DNA of 64,000 nucleotides from Desulfovulcanus ferrireducens (GTDB lineage Bacteria; Desulfobacterota; Desulfovibrionia; Desulfovibrionales; Desulfonatronovibrionaceae), in the NCBI RefSeq assembly GCF_018704065.1, contig NZ_JAGUQP010000008.1, positions 1-64,000 on the forward strand, in the 5' to 3' direction. The notes under the pieces are model-generated. The model saw only the letters and a program-made list of their open reading frames with translations. It was not told where the DNA came from and did no database searches. Within the stretch, counting starts at the first letter, position 1; the number at the start of each line of letters is the position of its first letter. Position numbers and translations under genes: made by a program. Positions 26,609-35,015 of this stretch are shown here, piece by piece.

Positions 26609-27085
26609 CTATTCATCAACAGTCACTACATTAGATATAACATCGGGCAGGGCAGGGTAAACATTTCTCCCTTTGACTCTAACCCTATAATCTGTGTTTT
26701 TTTGTATCTGACAGTATTTGATGTACAGATCAGCCCCCTTGCGCATAATCTGCGGGGTATCAAGTTCAAACACGACACTTTGTTGGACCTGAAAGGGGCA
26801 AGCCGGACACTCTCCTTGCGGGCCGATCGGTTCAAGTTCTAGTGTTATCCTGGAAAGATTGGCATAGTTTCCCTTGATATAAATTTTAAGCCGGAGACAT
26901 TTGTTGATTAATTTTGCTTCCTTGATTTCCAGAGCAAACTTTTCTTCAGAAACATCAGGTTCTGGCCAGACTCTTTTCCCACATCCCGTGGAGATAGTAG
27001 CTAAACAGAGTAACAAAATTATAGTTAAAACAGAATTTCTGAGTTTTTTATCCTTCATGGTAAAACTTACACCTTGCTCTTTCAT
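26609..27085 (-). CDS. Small outer-membrane or periplasmic lipoprotein of unknown function
   Basis: The protein has a basic start (MKDKKLRNSV), a hydrophobic stretch and the lipobox ATISTGC, so it should be lipid-anchored. The mature part is about 125 residues of mainly beta structure with a CPACPF motif and evenly spaced charged strands (IKYCQIQKNTDYRVRVKG). Two starts are possible: ATG 27085, with GGGAGA upstream, or the inner ATG at 27058, which gives a more typical signal peptide. Small lipoproteins before lysA are common in Gram-negatives (LptM-like), but this one is much longer. I assign no function. Confidence 0.7.
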   Translation of the reverse strand: MKEQGVSFTMKDKKLRNSVLTIILLLCLATISTGCGKRVWPEPDVSEEKFALEIKEAKLINKCLRLKIYIKGNYANLSRITLELEPIGPQGECPACPFQVQQSVVFELDTPQIMRKGADLYIKYCQIQKNTDYRVRVKGRNVYPALPDVISNVVTVDE

Positions 27086-27170
27086 ACCTGTATCTCCCTA
27101 TTTCCCTAACTTTTATAAACGGATTCATTATTCTTCTAGTTTTGAGTAACTAAAGCAAGCTGCTACGTTA

Positions 27171-27230
27171 GAGATTCTTCGGTCGCTTATTACGCTCCCT
27201 CAGAATGACGAGTATGGATGCACGTCATCC
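27171..27230. repeat. Direct repeat flanking the GIY-YIG gene, copy 1
   Basis: GAGATTCTTCGGTCGCTTAT, then CTCCCTCAGAATGACG and AGTATGGATGCACGTCATCC: 60 bp nearly identical to 27592-27651 in the same orientation. It belongs to the GTCATTCTGAG family. Confidence 0.8.
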
Positions 27231-27279
27231 TATAAGCGATTTATTTCGTGCTCATTTGCTCAGTCGTAAGTGAAGGATT

Positions 27280-27576
27280 TCAACTAGCAATAATATCTTT
27301 CCATAAATCATTCCAATTGGGATTTTTTGACTGAATCAGCTCTAACTTCTTACATCTCTTCCAGCCTTTTATTTGCTTTTCTCTCCTTATAGCCTCTTCA
27401 ATGCTATCAAAAATTTCATAATATACTAACTTATTAACATTATATTTATCGGTAAATCCTTTAACCATGTGTTTTTTATGCTCATATACTCTTCTTACTA
27501 AATCGTTCGTTACGCCAGTATAAAGTACTTTATCGCTTTTGTTGCTCATTATGTAGACGCAGCCACCCTTTTTCAT
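27280..27576 (-). CDS. Small GIY-YIG endonuclease-domain protein
   Basis: The 98-residue product is a stand-alone GIY-YIG domain (UvrC N-terminal-like fold). The motif appears as VYIMSNKSDKVLYTGVTNDL, with the catalytic Arg in RRVYEHK and a conserved Glu in YYEIFDSIEEAIRREKQIKG. Proteins of this size are common in bacterial genomes, and their cellular role is unclear. The gene sits between two 60-bp direct repeats of the GTCATTCTGAG family, which suggests it moves with, or acts on, those repeats. Confidence 0.9.
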   Translation of the reverse strand: MKKGGCVYIMSNKSDKVLYTGVTNDLVRRVYEHKKHMVKGFTDKYNVNKLVYYEIFDSIEEAIRREKQIKGWKRCKKLELIQSKNPNWNDLWKDIIAS

Positions 27577-27591
27577 AATTTTCTTATTCTT

Positions 27592-27757
27592 GAGATTCTT
27601 CGGTCGCTTATTATGCTCCCTCAGAATGACGAGTATGGATGCACGTCATCCTGAGTTCCGCTAAAAGCGGGACGAAGGATCTCATTGCTTGTCTCCATTT
27701 CGCATAAAAACCGTCATTCTGAGTCCCTCATCCATTCTCGCAGGCAATCACTTGCTT
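27592..27757. repeat. Direct repeat flanking the GIY-YIG gene, copy 2, with a decayed third unit
   Basis: 27592-27651 matches 27171-27230. It continues CTGAGTTCCGC, GCGGGACGAAGGATCTC, the arm missing from copy 1. A partial CGTCATTCTGAG unit follows at 27711-27722. Repeated rearrangement at this site is likely. Confidence 0.75.
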
Positions 27758-27849
27758 TCGTATCCACTTTTTTGAGGAATACTAACATATTATTGCTCGC
27801 TGACAGTTTTTACAAAAAAGAGTACGGGAGGAAGAATCTAAGAAGATTA

Positions 27850-30483
27850 TTATCCTCCAAATCTTTTCTTCCAATCATACAAAATATTCAAGGCCATGAC
27901 AGGAGTTAAATTATTCGGATCCAGGTTTTTTAGCTCATCTATAAGGGGGTGGGTTTTTGGTTTCGCAGAAGGGGATGGCTCAGTGTTAAGTCCGGGCAAA
28001 AAATGTTTTTTATTTTGAACCGTCACCTTATACCTTGCGCCTTTCTTTTCCAGGTCAGCCAAAATTTCTTTGGCCCTGGCAACCACGTTTTGTGGCACGC
28101 CGGCCAGTTTTGCCACTTCGATACCATAACTGCGATCAGCCGGTCCCGGAACCAATCGTCTTAAAAAGACAATATCTCCTTTCCACTCTTTTACAGCAAT
28201 ATTCAGGTTTTTTATTCCTGAAAGTTTTCCTTCCAAAGAAGTGAGCTCATGATAGTGGGTGGCAAACAAGGTCCTGATGCCCCCGTATTTTTGGGCCAAA
28301 TCTTCAACCACTGCCCAGGCCAGGGATAGGCCGTCAAAAGTGCTTGTTCCCCTCCCGATTTCATCCAGAATAACCAGGCTCCTCTTGGTGACCTGCCTTA
28401 AAATGCGTGCTGTTTCAGTCATCTCCACCATAAAGGTACTTTGTCCCTGGGCCAGATTATCCGAAGCCCCGACCCGGGAGAAGATCCGGTCACACAGGCC
28501 GACAACTGCCTTTTCTGCCGGGACAAAAGAACCGATCTGAGCCAGGATGCATATAATGGCTGTCTGACGTAAAACCGTTGACTTTCCAGCCATGTTCGGG
28601 CCGGTAATGAGCAGAATCTTACTTTGCTCATCCATGTAAAGATCATTGGGAATATAGTTGGCCCGTCCCTGAACCGCTTCTATTGCCGGGTGCCGTCCGG
28701 CTTTGATGTCTAAAACAAGCTCTCCGCTAAGTTCCGGTTTTGTCCATTCCCATTTGCGAGCCGCCTGGGCCAATCCCTGCCAAAAATCGAGCCTGGCCAA
28801 TATATCGGCCATCTGCAAGAATCTCTGTCTCTTTCCGGCAACTTTCTCCCTTAAATCAAGAAAAAGGTTGTATTCTTTTGCCTTTCTCTTTTCCGCTGCG
28901 GAAAAGAGACGTTCCTCCAGCTCTTTCAGTTCAGCAGTTATAAAACGTTCACTGGCAACCAGGGTCTGTCTGCGCTCAAAATGCTCTGGAATCTTGCCCT
29001 TAAAGGCTTTGGATAATTCAAAGTAATAGCCAAAAACCTTGTTATAGCCCATTTTTAATTTGGGCAGGTCATTTTGTTCCTGTTCTTTTTGCAGTAATTC
29101 TTTCAGCCTGGCCTGACCATGTTCCGTAAGATCAATAAGTTGATCCAGTTCAGGGTCATAGCCCTGGCGAAACAAACCTCCCTCGGTAATGAGATGATTT
29201 GGATTGTCCTTTAATGACCTTGACAATAACTCATAGGTATCGCCCAAGTCGTCCCAGGTGGCCAAAATTTTCCTTAAATATCTTGGCAAGTCATCATCAG
29301 GATTAAATAATTTTTTTATTTGAGGTAGAATGGACAGGCTTTGGCGCAATGCTACAAAGTCTTTAGGGGTACACCTATTTAAAAATATCCTGGTACTTAA
29401 ACGCTCCAGGTCAAAAATTTTGTCCAGGTAGGTTCTTAATTCTTCTCTTAACCTATCCTGATTAAAGAAAAATTCGACCACCTCCTGGTTTTTCAAGATA
29501 ATAGCCTTATCCTTCCAGGGCTGGGACAATCTTTGTCTTAAAAGCCTGCCCCCCATGGGAGTTAAGGTATTATCCAGCGCATGCCATAAAGTGCCTGGCC
29601 CTTTTCGTCCGTCAAGTCGTTTAAAAAGCTCCAGATTTCTTTCTGTAACCTCGTCTAGAAGAAGATACCTGGTTAAATTCAGTGGTTTAAAAGGGCAGAG
29701 ATGGGTTAATTTTTCTTTTTGGGTTTGAACGAGGTACATCAATAAGGCCCCGCAGGCCTTGATCAGGACAGGTTTGTCCGCAAGATCCAGGACATCGAGA
29801 GTTGCTACTTTCTGGGACTTTTTGATTAATTCAGTACCGGACTTAAGGTCAAAATAGGAAGTAGGGGGAAGCTCATTAATACGAGCTTTGAATTCAGAGT
29901 AGGAAGCAGGTAATTTATACCCCTGGGGAAGTAAAATTTCTTTGGGGTCAATCTTGACTACCCATTGCCAGATTTGCTCTTCTTTTTTCAGGACAAGTCC
30001 GGTCCACTCTCCAGTAGAAAAGTCTGCCCAAGCCAGACCGCCTTCCTGTTTTTGACTATCCCAGACAAGCGCGGCCAGATAATTATTGTCCTTGGCTGTT
30101 AAATTGGCATCTTCCACAACAGTGCCTGGAGTCAGAATCCTGGTCACAGCCCTTTTGACCAGTCCTTTGGCCTTTTTGGGGTCTTCCACCTGTTCACAAA
30201 TAGCCACTTTATAGCCCTTATCCAGAAGCTGGCGTAAATATTCCTCGACAGCATGATGGGGGACGCCGCACATGGGTACCTGTATTTCGGCGTTGGGATT
30301 GCGGGAGGTGAGGGCTATTTGTAATTCTCTGGCAGCAACCTCTGCATCTTCAAAAAAAAGCTCGTAAAAATCGCCCATGCGAAAAAAAAGGAGCGCACCA
30401 GGGTTTTCTTCCTTAATGCGCAAGTATTGCTCCAGCATGGGGGTGAGCTTGAGCGATGTTTTGTCAGGCATGTCTCTAGTCAT
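27850..30483 (-). CDS. mutS: DNA mismatch repair protein MutS
   Basis: MutS recognises base mismatches and small loops and recruits MutL. The 877 residues match the family. The mismatch-reading motif is FFRMGDFYELFFEDA, with the Phe-x-Glu pair. The ATPase has Walker A GPNMAGKST and Walker B VILDEIGRGTSTFDG, followed by FATHYHELTSLE. The ATG at 30483 overlaps the end of lapB by eight bases; a second ATG at 30471 (MPDKTS) is a shorter alternative. The overlap implies one transcript with lapA and lapB. No mutL is in the window. Confidence 0.97.
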   Translation of the reverse strand: MTRDMPDKTSLKLTPMLEQYLRIKEENPGALLFFRMGDFYELFFEDAEVAARELQIALTSRNPNAEIQVPMCGVPHHAVEEYLRQLLDKGYKVAICEQVEDPKKAKGLVKRAVTRILTPGTVVEDANLTAKDNNYLAALVWDSQKQEGGLAWADFSTGEWTGLVLKKEEQIWQWVVKIDPKEILLPQGYKLPASYSEFKARINELPPTSYFDLKSGTELIKKSQKVATLDVLDLADKPVLIKACGALLMYLVQTQKEKLTHLCPFKPLNLTRYLLLDEVTERNLELFKRLDGRKGPGTLWHALDNTLTPMGGRLLRQRLSQPWKDKAIILKNQEVVEFFFNQDRLREELRTYLDKIFDLERLSTRIFLNRCTPKDFVALRQSLSILPQIKKLFNPDDDLPRYLRKILATWDDLGDTYELLSRSLKDNPNHLITEGGLFRQGYDPELDQLIDLTEHGQARLKELLQKEQEQNDLPKLKMGYNKVFGYYFELSKAFKGKIPEHFERRQTLVASERFITAELKELEERLFSAAEKRKAKEYNLFLDLREKVAGKRQRFLQMADILARLDFWQGLAQAARKWEWTKPELSGELVLDIKAGRHPAIEAVQGRANYIPNDLYMDEQSKILLITGPNMAGKSTVLRQTAIICILAQIGSFVPAEKAVVGLCDRIFSRVGASDNLAQGQSTFMVEMTETARILRQVTKRSLVILDEIGRGTSTFDGLSLAWAVVEDLAQKYGGIRTLFATHYHELTSLEGKLSGIKNLNIAVKEWKGDIVFLRRLVPGPADRSYGIEVAKLAGVPQNVVARAKEILADLEKKGARYKVTVQNKKHFLPGLNTEPSPSAKPKTHPLIDELKNLDPNNLTPVMALNILYDWKKRFGG

Positions 30484-31597
30484 TTAATCTTGTGCGAAAA
30501 GAAATAGAATGCCAGCTATGGCAACGAGGGCAGACAAAAAATATCTGTTCCCGTTTTAACCCACACCGGGAACAGATAAATCTTTTTACCAGGCGGGCCT
30601 TTTTGAGAAAAAACTCCAGTTGCACCCGAAAGCTATCGGTTAACTCCTGCTCTTTTTGAGTTAAAGCCAGGAGTTCCAGCCTGGCAGGCCAAAAATCCGG
30701 TCCCAGAACCAAGGTCTTTTCCAGCCAGTCTTTAGCCTGTTCTTCATTTTCAGAAGCTATTAAAAACAAGGCAGAGTAAAAGCAGAGCAGAATATCCTGG
30801 TCGGTTTCGGAAATTATTTCGACCACAATCTGGCTACATTCAGGATCAATTAAAGGTTTTGATGAGTTATCATTGAGACTGCGGGCAAATTGATACAAAC
30901 CTTCCAAAAGTACAAATTTAAGGTTGGGTGAAACATTTACCAGAGCCTGACTTAAATTTTTGGACAATGAACGCCAATTTCTTTTCTGATAATTTCTAAT
31001 GATTAATTCAAGCCATGCTTCTACACTGCCAGGATAGACTTTTAAGGCCTTGCGCAAAGCTTTTTGGCCTAAATCGCTTTCCTGACGGGCCTTCAACTGC
31101 TTGGCCCAGCGCACCAAGTAGTGGGCCTGAGGGATTAATTGGTCAAGCCGGGAGTAATAGTCAGCCGCCTTTTTAAAATCATTGCTATCAGCAAATAGTC
31201 TAGCCAGAGCCCCAAGAATTGCCGGTTCAGGGCCGACAATCTTTTGTGCCTTTTCAAAAGCGTATAGAGCACGATCCACCAAACCCGCCCTTTTAAAATC
31301 ATTACCCAATTCATACCAAGCCCTGGCTTTAAACTGATCGTCAAGGTTTGGACGGGCAATTAGGGTCTGTCTGATTTGAATGGCCCGTTCAATCTCACCC
31401 TGGGCCCTGAACAAGTTACCCAATGCCAAGTAGATTTCTACGGCATCTGGATTATTTTTGACTACCCGACTGAGTTCACCAATAGCCGCAAAAGTATCTC
31501 CTGAAGGTAAAGGGTAACTTTCATTAAGATTTATGAAAGAGTTGTTGTCCTTCAGTCTTTTCTTTTTGAGTCTAGAGAACCAGCCACGGACCGACAT
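30476..31597 (-). CDS. lapB: LapB/YciM-type TPR protein with C-terminal zinc-binding motif
   Basis: In E. coli, LapB controls lipopolysaccharide synthesis by directing FtsH to degrade LpxC. Here, 373 residues hold a series of TPR units (for example AVEIYLALGNLFRAQGEIER and AWYELGNDFKRAGLVDRALY). A rubredoxin-like end follows, with CSRCGLKREQIFFVCPRCHSW, the two CxxC pairs typical of LapB. The usual N-terminal membrane anchor is not obvious: the start MSVRGWFSRLKKKRLKD is basic and not hydrophobic. The gene follows lapA by seven bases and overlaps mutS. Confidence 0.85.
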   Translation of the reverse strand: MSVRGWFSRLKKKRLKDNNSFINLNESYPLPSGDTFAAIGELSRVVKNNPDAVEIYLALGNLFRAQGEIERAIQIRQTLIARPNLDDQFKARAWYELGNDFKRAGLVDRALYAFEKAQKIVGPEPAILGALARLFADSNDFKKAADYYSRLDQLIPQAHYLVRWAKQLKARQESDLGQKALRKALKVYPGSVEAWLELIIRNYQKRNWRSLSKNLSQALVNVSPNLKFVLLEGLYQFARSLNDNSSKPLIDPECSQIVVEIISETDQDILLCFYSALFLIASENEEQAKDWLEKTLVLGPDFWPARLELLALTQKEQELTDSFRVQLEFFLKKARLVKRFICSRCGLKREQIFFVCPRCHSWHSISFRTRLND

Positions 31598-31604
31598 AGA
31601 AGAT

Positions 31605-31952
31605 TTAAGAACCCGTAGTTTCAGAATCAGTTGAAAATCTTTCTTCTTCTAGGGGCATATTGCGTAATGAGTTGACCTCTTTTTCAAGATCGGCAATCTT
31701 GCTTTTGCAAACTCTTAACTGCTTGGAGAGTTTAATTTTTTCGGCAAGAAAGTAGAATAGAGAGATAAAAGCACCGACTACAAAGGCTATTAGAATCAGA
31801 AGATAAATAGGTATTTCCCGGCTCTCGAAATGGTTACCCAAAATATCAAGTTTTAAGGACAAAGACATAGATAAAAGCTCTGTGTTCTGAACAAAAAAGA
31901 GCATGGAAAAGAAGAAGATCAAAACCAGGATAGCGACTTTTACATAACGCAT
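31605..31952 (-). CDS. lapA: LapA-domain inner membrane protein
   Basis: The 115 residues include two membrane segments (about 5-22 and 48-70) around a short loop (MSLSLKLDILGN), followed by a cytoplasmic coiled coil (KSKIADLEKEVNSLRN). This is the LapA (YciS, DUF1049) layout. LapA works with LapB in assembling lipopolysaccharide in known species. Immediate coupling to lapB supports the assignment. Confidence 0.85.
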   Translation of the reverse strand: MRYVKVAILVLIFFFSMLFFVQNTELLSMSLSLKLDILGNHFESREIPIYLLILIAFVVGAFISLFYFLAEKIKLSKQLRVCKSKIADLEKEVNSLRNMPLEEERFSTDSETTGS

Positions 31953-31990
31953 ACCAGTCTCCTTTATAAATGTTTAAGGGTTAGGAGATA

Positions 31991-32479
31991 TTACGATTTA
32001 ACCTTTTCAAAATAGGGTTTAAGCTTGCCATAAGTTGTTCGCAAATGTTCGGGAATAACCATGGTTTCACTCATAACAGCCATGAATGAATGGTCTCCGA
32101 TCCAGCGAGGAACAAGATGAAAATGCAGGTGTTCTTCAATGCCAGCTCCGGCAGCTTCCCCGATATTTAGACCTATATTAATGCCATGGGGATTAAAAGC
32201 TTTTTTCAAAATATCCGTACAAACCTGCATATAATCCATCATCTCATGGGCTTCTTCTCTTGAAAGCTCTGTTAAGCACTTTACGTGTCTATAGGGGGGT
32301 ACCATGAGATGTCCGCTACTATACGGGTATTTATTCATGATCACAAAACAAAATTTTCCCCTATGTAGAACCAGCCTTTGTTCGTCTTCATCGGTATGCT
32401 CAGGCAAACAAAAAACACATTCCTCAGGCTTAGGCCCCAGAATGTACTCAATTCTCCATGGCGCCCAGAGAGTTTTCAT
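31991..32479 (-). CDS. HIT-family nucleotide hydrolase/phosphorylase
   Basis: The 162-residue product carries the histidine triad in EEHLHFHLVPRW. The N-terminus MKTLWAPWRIEYILGPKPEECVFC belongs to the Ap4A phosphorylase-like branch with a Cys pair (CVFC) that may bind zinc. Members split dinucleoside polyphosphates or AMP conjugates. The gene ends 38 bases before lapA begins and reads the same way, so it probably heads the lapA-lapB-mutS transcript. Confidence 0.9.
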   Translation of the reverse strand: MKTLWAPWRIEYILGPKPEECVFCLPEHTDEDEQRLVLHRGKFCFVIMNKYPYSSGHLMVPPYRHVKCLTELSREEAHEMMDYMQVCTDILKKAFNPHGINIGLNIGEAAGAGIEEHLHFHLVPRWIGDHSFMAVMSETMVIPEHLRTTYGKLKPYFEKVKS

Positions 32480-32526
32480 AATTTTGAATTCTTAAAGTAA
32501 AGGTTTAAGGTTTTGGTTTCGTGCTC

Positions 32527-32550
32527 AAAAAAATACGGTCTAATTAACCG
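32527..32550 (-). terminator. Intrinsic terminator candidate after the amino-acid ABC operon
   Basis: Read leftward: CGGT, seven bases, ACCG, then TATTTTTTT. The stem is only four to five pairs, but position and T-run fit. It separates the ABC ATPase gene from the HIT gene. Confidence 0.5.
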
Positions 32551-32570
32551 AAAAAAATAGCTTTTTTAAA

Positions 32571-33311
32571 TTACAAAATTTGGCTTAAAAACTTCTTTGT
32601 TCTTGGGTGCTCGGGTTTAGTAAAAAAATGCTCAGGTGTACCAACTTCTAAAATCTGACCTGCATCCATAAATACCACCCGGTCGGCAACCTGGCGAGCA
32701 AAACCCATTTCGTGAGTTACTACCACCATGGTCATGCCCTCCATTGCCAAGTTTACCATGACATCAAGCACTTCACCAATCATTTCCGGGTCAAGGGCTG
32801 AAGTTGGTTCGTCAAAAAGCATAATTTTGGGATTCATGGCCAGGGCCCGGGCTATGGCCACGCGTTGTTGCTGTCCCCCGGACAACTGTCCGGGATAAGC
32901 ATTGGCCTTATCTCGGATGCCCACCTTTTCCAGGAGTTTAAAAGCTATATCTTCAGCCTCTTTCTGAGGAATTTTCTTTAATTTTATCGGAGCCATGGTC
33001 AGGTTTTGCAGGACAGTTTTATGGGGGAAAAGGTTAAAGTTTTGAAAAACCATACCTAGCTCCATACGCACCTTATTAATATCACATTTACCATCAGTGA
33101 TATCCTGGCCATCGACAATAATTTTTCCGCGATCAACGCTCTCTAGGCGGTTAATGGTGCGAAGGAGGGTGCTTTTCCCTGATCCACTCGGCCCGATAAT
33201 AACCACCTTTTCTTGTGGTTTAATATCAAGCGATACATTATTTAAGGCAATTACCTGGCCAAAATATTTGTAAATATTTTTGATTTGAATAATCGGAGTT
33301 TTATCACTCAT
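32571..33311 (-). CDS. Polar amino acid ABC transporter ATP-binding protein (GlnQ type)
   Basis: The 246 residues carry Walker [11 protein letters not shown], signature [17 protein letters not shown], Walker [16 protein letters not shown] and the switch His ([20 protein letters not shown]). These match the GlnQ/HisP group that powers uptake of glutamine, arginine, histidine and related amino acids. Its start overlaps the end of the permease gene by eight bases, so translation is probably coupled. Confidence 0.94.
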   Translation of the reverse strand: MSDKTPIIQIKNIYKYFGQVIALNNVSLDIKPQEKVVIIGPSGSGKSTLLRTINRLESVDRGKIIVDGQDITDGKCDINKVRMELGMVFQNFNLFPHKTVLQNLTMAPIKLKKIPQKEAEDIAFKLLEKVGIRDKANAYPGQLSGGQQQRVAIARALAMNPKIMLFDEPTSALDPEMIGEVLDVMVNLAMEGMTMVVVTHEMGFARQVADRVVFMDAGQILEVGTPEHFFTKPEHPRTKKFLSQIL

Positions 33312-34086
33312 AAGGCTTCATCTTTTCTTCCATGATGCTCACCATTTTGGACAAAATCAAGGTAATAAGCAAGTAAATGAGAGCGATCATGGTGTATGTT
33401 TCAAAATAAGCAAAGGTTTCGGTCGCAAACTCTCTTCCTCGCCGTAAAAGATCGGCTACAGCCAAAATTGAAACCAGAGATGTATCTTTGAGCAAGGCTA
33501 TGAATTCATTACCCACCGGAGGCAGGATCGTGCGCATGGCCTGGGGGATGATTACGTAAAACATGGTCTGCGTGCGATTAAATCCCAGCGATCTTGCCGC
33601 TTCTGTTTGTCCATGATCAATGGACTCTATGCCGGCACGAAAAACTTCCCCCATATACGCCCCATAGCAGATTGTCATGGCTAGTACTGCCGCCAAAAAA
33701 GGGGGGACTTGAACAAAACTGCCCAGGGCATAATAGATGTAAAAAAGTTGAACCAGGAGGGGAATGCCTCGAATTACTTCAACATAAATAGAAGCAATAA
33801 GATTAACAAACCGATTACGGGCTATTCTACCTAAACCGGTCAACAGGCCCACAATCAAAGATAAGGCTATGGATAAAAAGGTTACCTCAAAAGTAACCAA
33901 AATTCCATCCGGAACAAATTTTAAAATACGTAAATAGGGGTCCGGCTTAAAGGCGACCAGGAGTATTATGGTCAGCAATGCCCCAATGAGAGTTATTCGC
34001 CAAGCCGTTACCAGGCCTTTATCTTTTGGCGAGGGTATAGCTGCACCGTCAGTGACGTCAATTTTAATTTCTTTGTCTCTATTCAT
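33304..34086 (-). CDS. Polar amino acid ABC transporter permease (HisM/GlnP type)
   Basis: The 260-residue membrane protein has the binding-protein-dependent permease domain. The EAA loop is [29 protein letters not shown]. The conserved [15 protein letters not shown] segment lies near the third helix. An unusually polar N-terminal stretch ([20 protein letters not shown]) precedes the first helix. One permease gene is present, so it probably acts as a homodimer. Confidence 0.93.
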   Translation of the reverse strand: MNRDKEIKIDVTDGAAIPSPKDKGLVTAWRITLIGALLTIILLVAFKPDPYLRILKFVPDGILVTFEVTFLSIALSLIVGLLTGLGRIARNRFVNLIASIYVEVIRGIPLLVQLFYIYYALGSFVQVPPFLAAVLAMTICYGAYMGEVFRAGIESIDHGQTEAARSLGFNRTQTMFYVIIPQAMRTILPPVGNEFIALLKDTSLVSILAVADLLRRGREFATETFAYFETYTMIALIYLLITLILSKMVSIMEEKMKPYE

Positions 34087-34101
34087 CGGCCATGTGTATG
34101 C

Positions 34102-34133
34102 TTAAAAAATAGAGGCCGAGAGAGTTCTCGGCC
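34102..34133 (-). terminator. Leaky terminator between binding-protein and permease genes
   Basis: GGCCGAGA, four bases, TCTCGGCC (34114-34133) is followed leftward by TCTATTTTTTAAG. Placed right after the binding-protein gene, it would let that gene be expressed more strongly than the permease and ATPase, a common arrangement. Confidence 0.75.
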
Positions 34134-34143
34134 CCGGAATCAT

Positions 34144-34881
34144 TTAGTTGCTTCCAAACCACTTCTCTTTAATTTGTTTCTCAATGCCCTTGGCTTTAAC
34201 TGCACGGATACCTTTATTAATTAAATCCAGAACTTCTTTATTCCCTTTCTTTACTGCAATACCATAATATTCATCACCTGAGTCTATAATAGCCCCAATC
34301 TTTAATTTTTCAGAAAATTTTGGTTCTCTAAGCGCATACTGGGCAGCAACAGGATCGTCACAAACAACACCATCAATACGGCCATTTAAAAGATCCTGCA
34401 TGGCCAAACCGATTTCATCATAAGACTTGGCAACAACTCCTGGAACTTTTTTAACGGCAAAATAACCAGTGGTGCCGATTTGGGCTCCAACAACTTTTCC
34501 TTTCATGTCTTCAAGGCTCTTGGCTTTGCTTTCTTTGGGCACAACCAGACCCTGGCTGACTTTAAAATATGGTTCGCTGAAATCCATGGCTTTTTTCCGT
34601 TCAGGAGTAATACTTACTGAAGAACAGATGGCATCGTAATTGCCCCCGGCAAGGCCGGCAAAGATCCCATCCCAGGCTGTGTTTTTGAATACCGGAGTAA
34701 ATCCAGCTTCCTTGGCTGCAGCCTTCATGTAATCAATGGAATAACCAACAATTTCTTTGTCTTCATTGACAAATTCCATTGGAGGCCAAGTGGCGTCCAC
34801 TGCAAAGACAATAGTCCTGGCTAGAGCCGTCTGGGAAAAGATTAAACAAAAAGCCATCAACATAAAAAATTTTTTAAACAT
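34144..34881 (-). CDS. Polar amino acid-binding periplasmic protein (GlnH/HisJ type)
   Basis: The 245 residues start with a signal peptide ending SQTALARTIVFA. The mature protein has the class II binding fold: TWPPMEFVNEDKEIVGYSID is the conserved first ligand-contact strand, and GAQIGTTGYFAVKK the hinge. The substrate is likely a polar amino acid, but not further defined. It is the first gene of a three-gene leftward operon, with AGGAGG-like sequence before the ATG. Confidence 0.94.
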   Translation of the reverse strand: MFKKFFMLMAFCLIFSQTALARTIVFAVDATWPPMEFVNEDKEIVGYSIDYMKAAAKEAGFTPVFKNTAWDGIFAGLAGGNYDAICSSVSITPERKKAMDFSEPYFKVSQGLVVPKESKAKSLEDMKGKVVGAQIGTTGYFAVKKVPGVVAKSYDEIGLAMQDLLNGRIDGVVCDDPVAAQYALREPKFSEKLKIGAIIDSGDEYYGIAVKKGNKEVLDLINKGIRAVKAKGIEKQIKEKWFGSN

Positions 34882-35015
34882 TTCGCATCCTCCTAAAAAT
34901 TTTGCAAAGTTTCAAGAAAGGGTTTCAGAAAAGGCTCGGGTTAAACAAACTTGGTTCTGTTAATTTATTGCCCTTTTTTGGTCAAGAAATGTTACAAGTA
35001 TATGACCATAAAATT

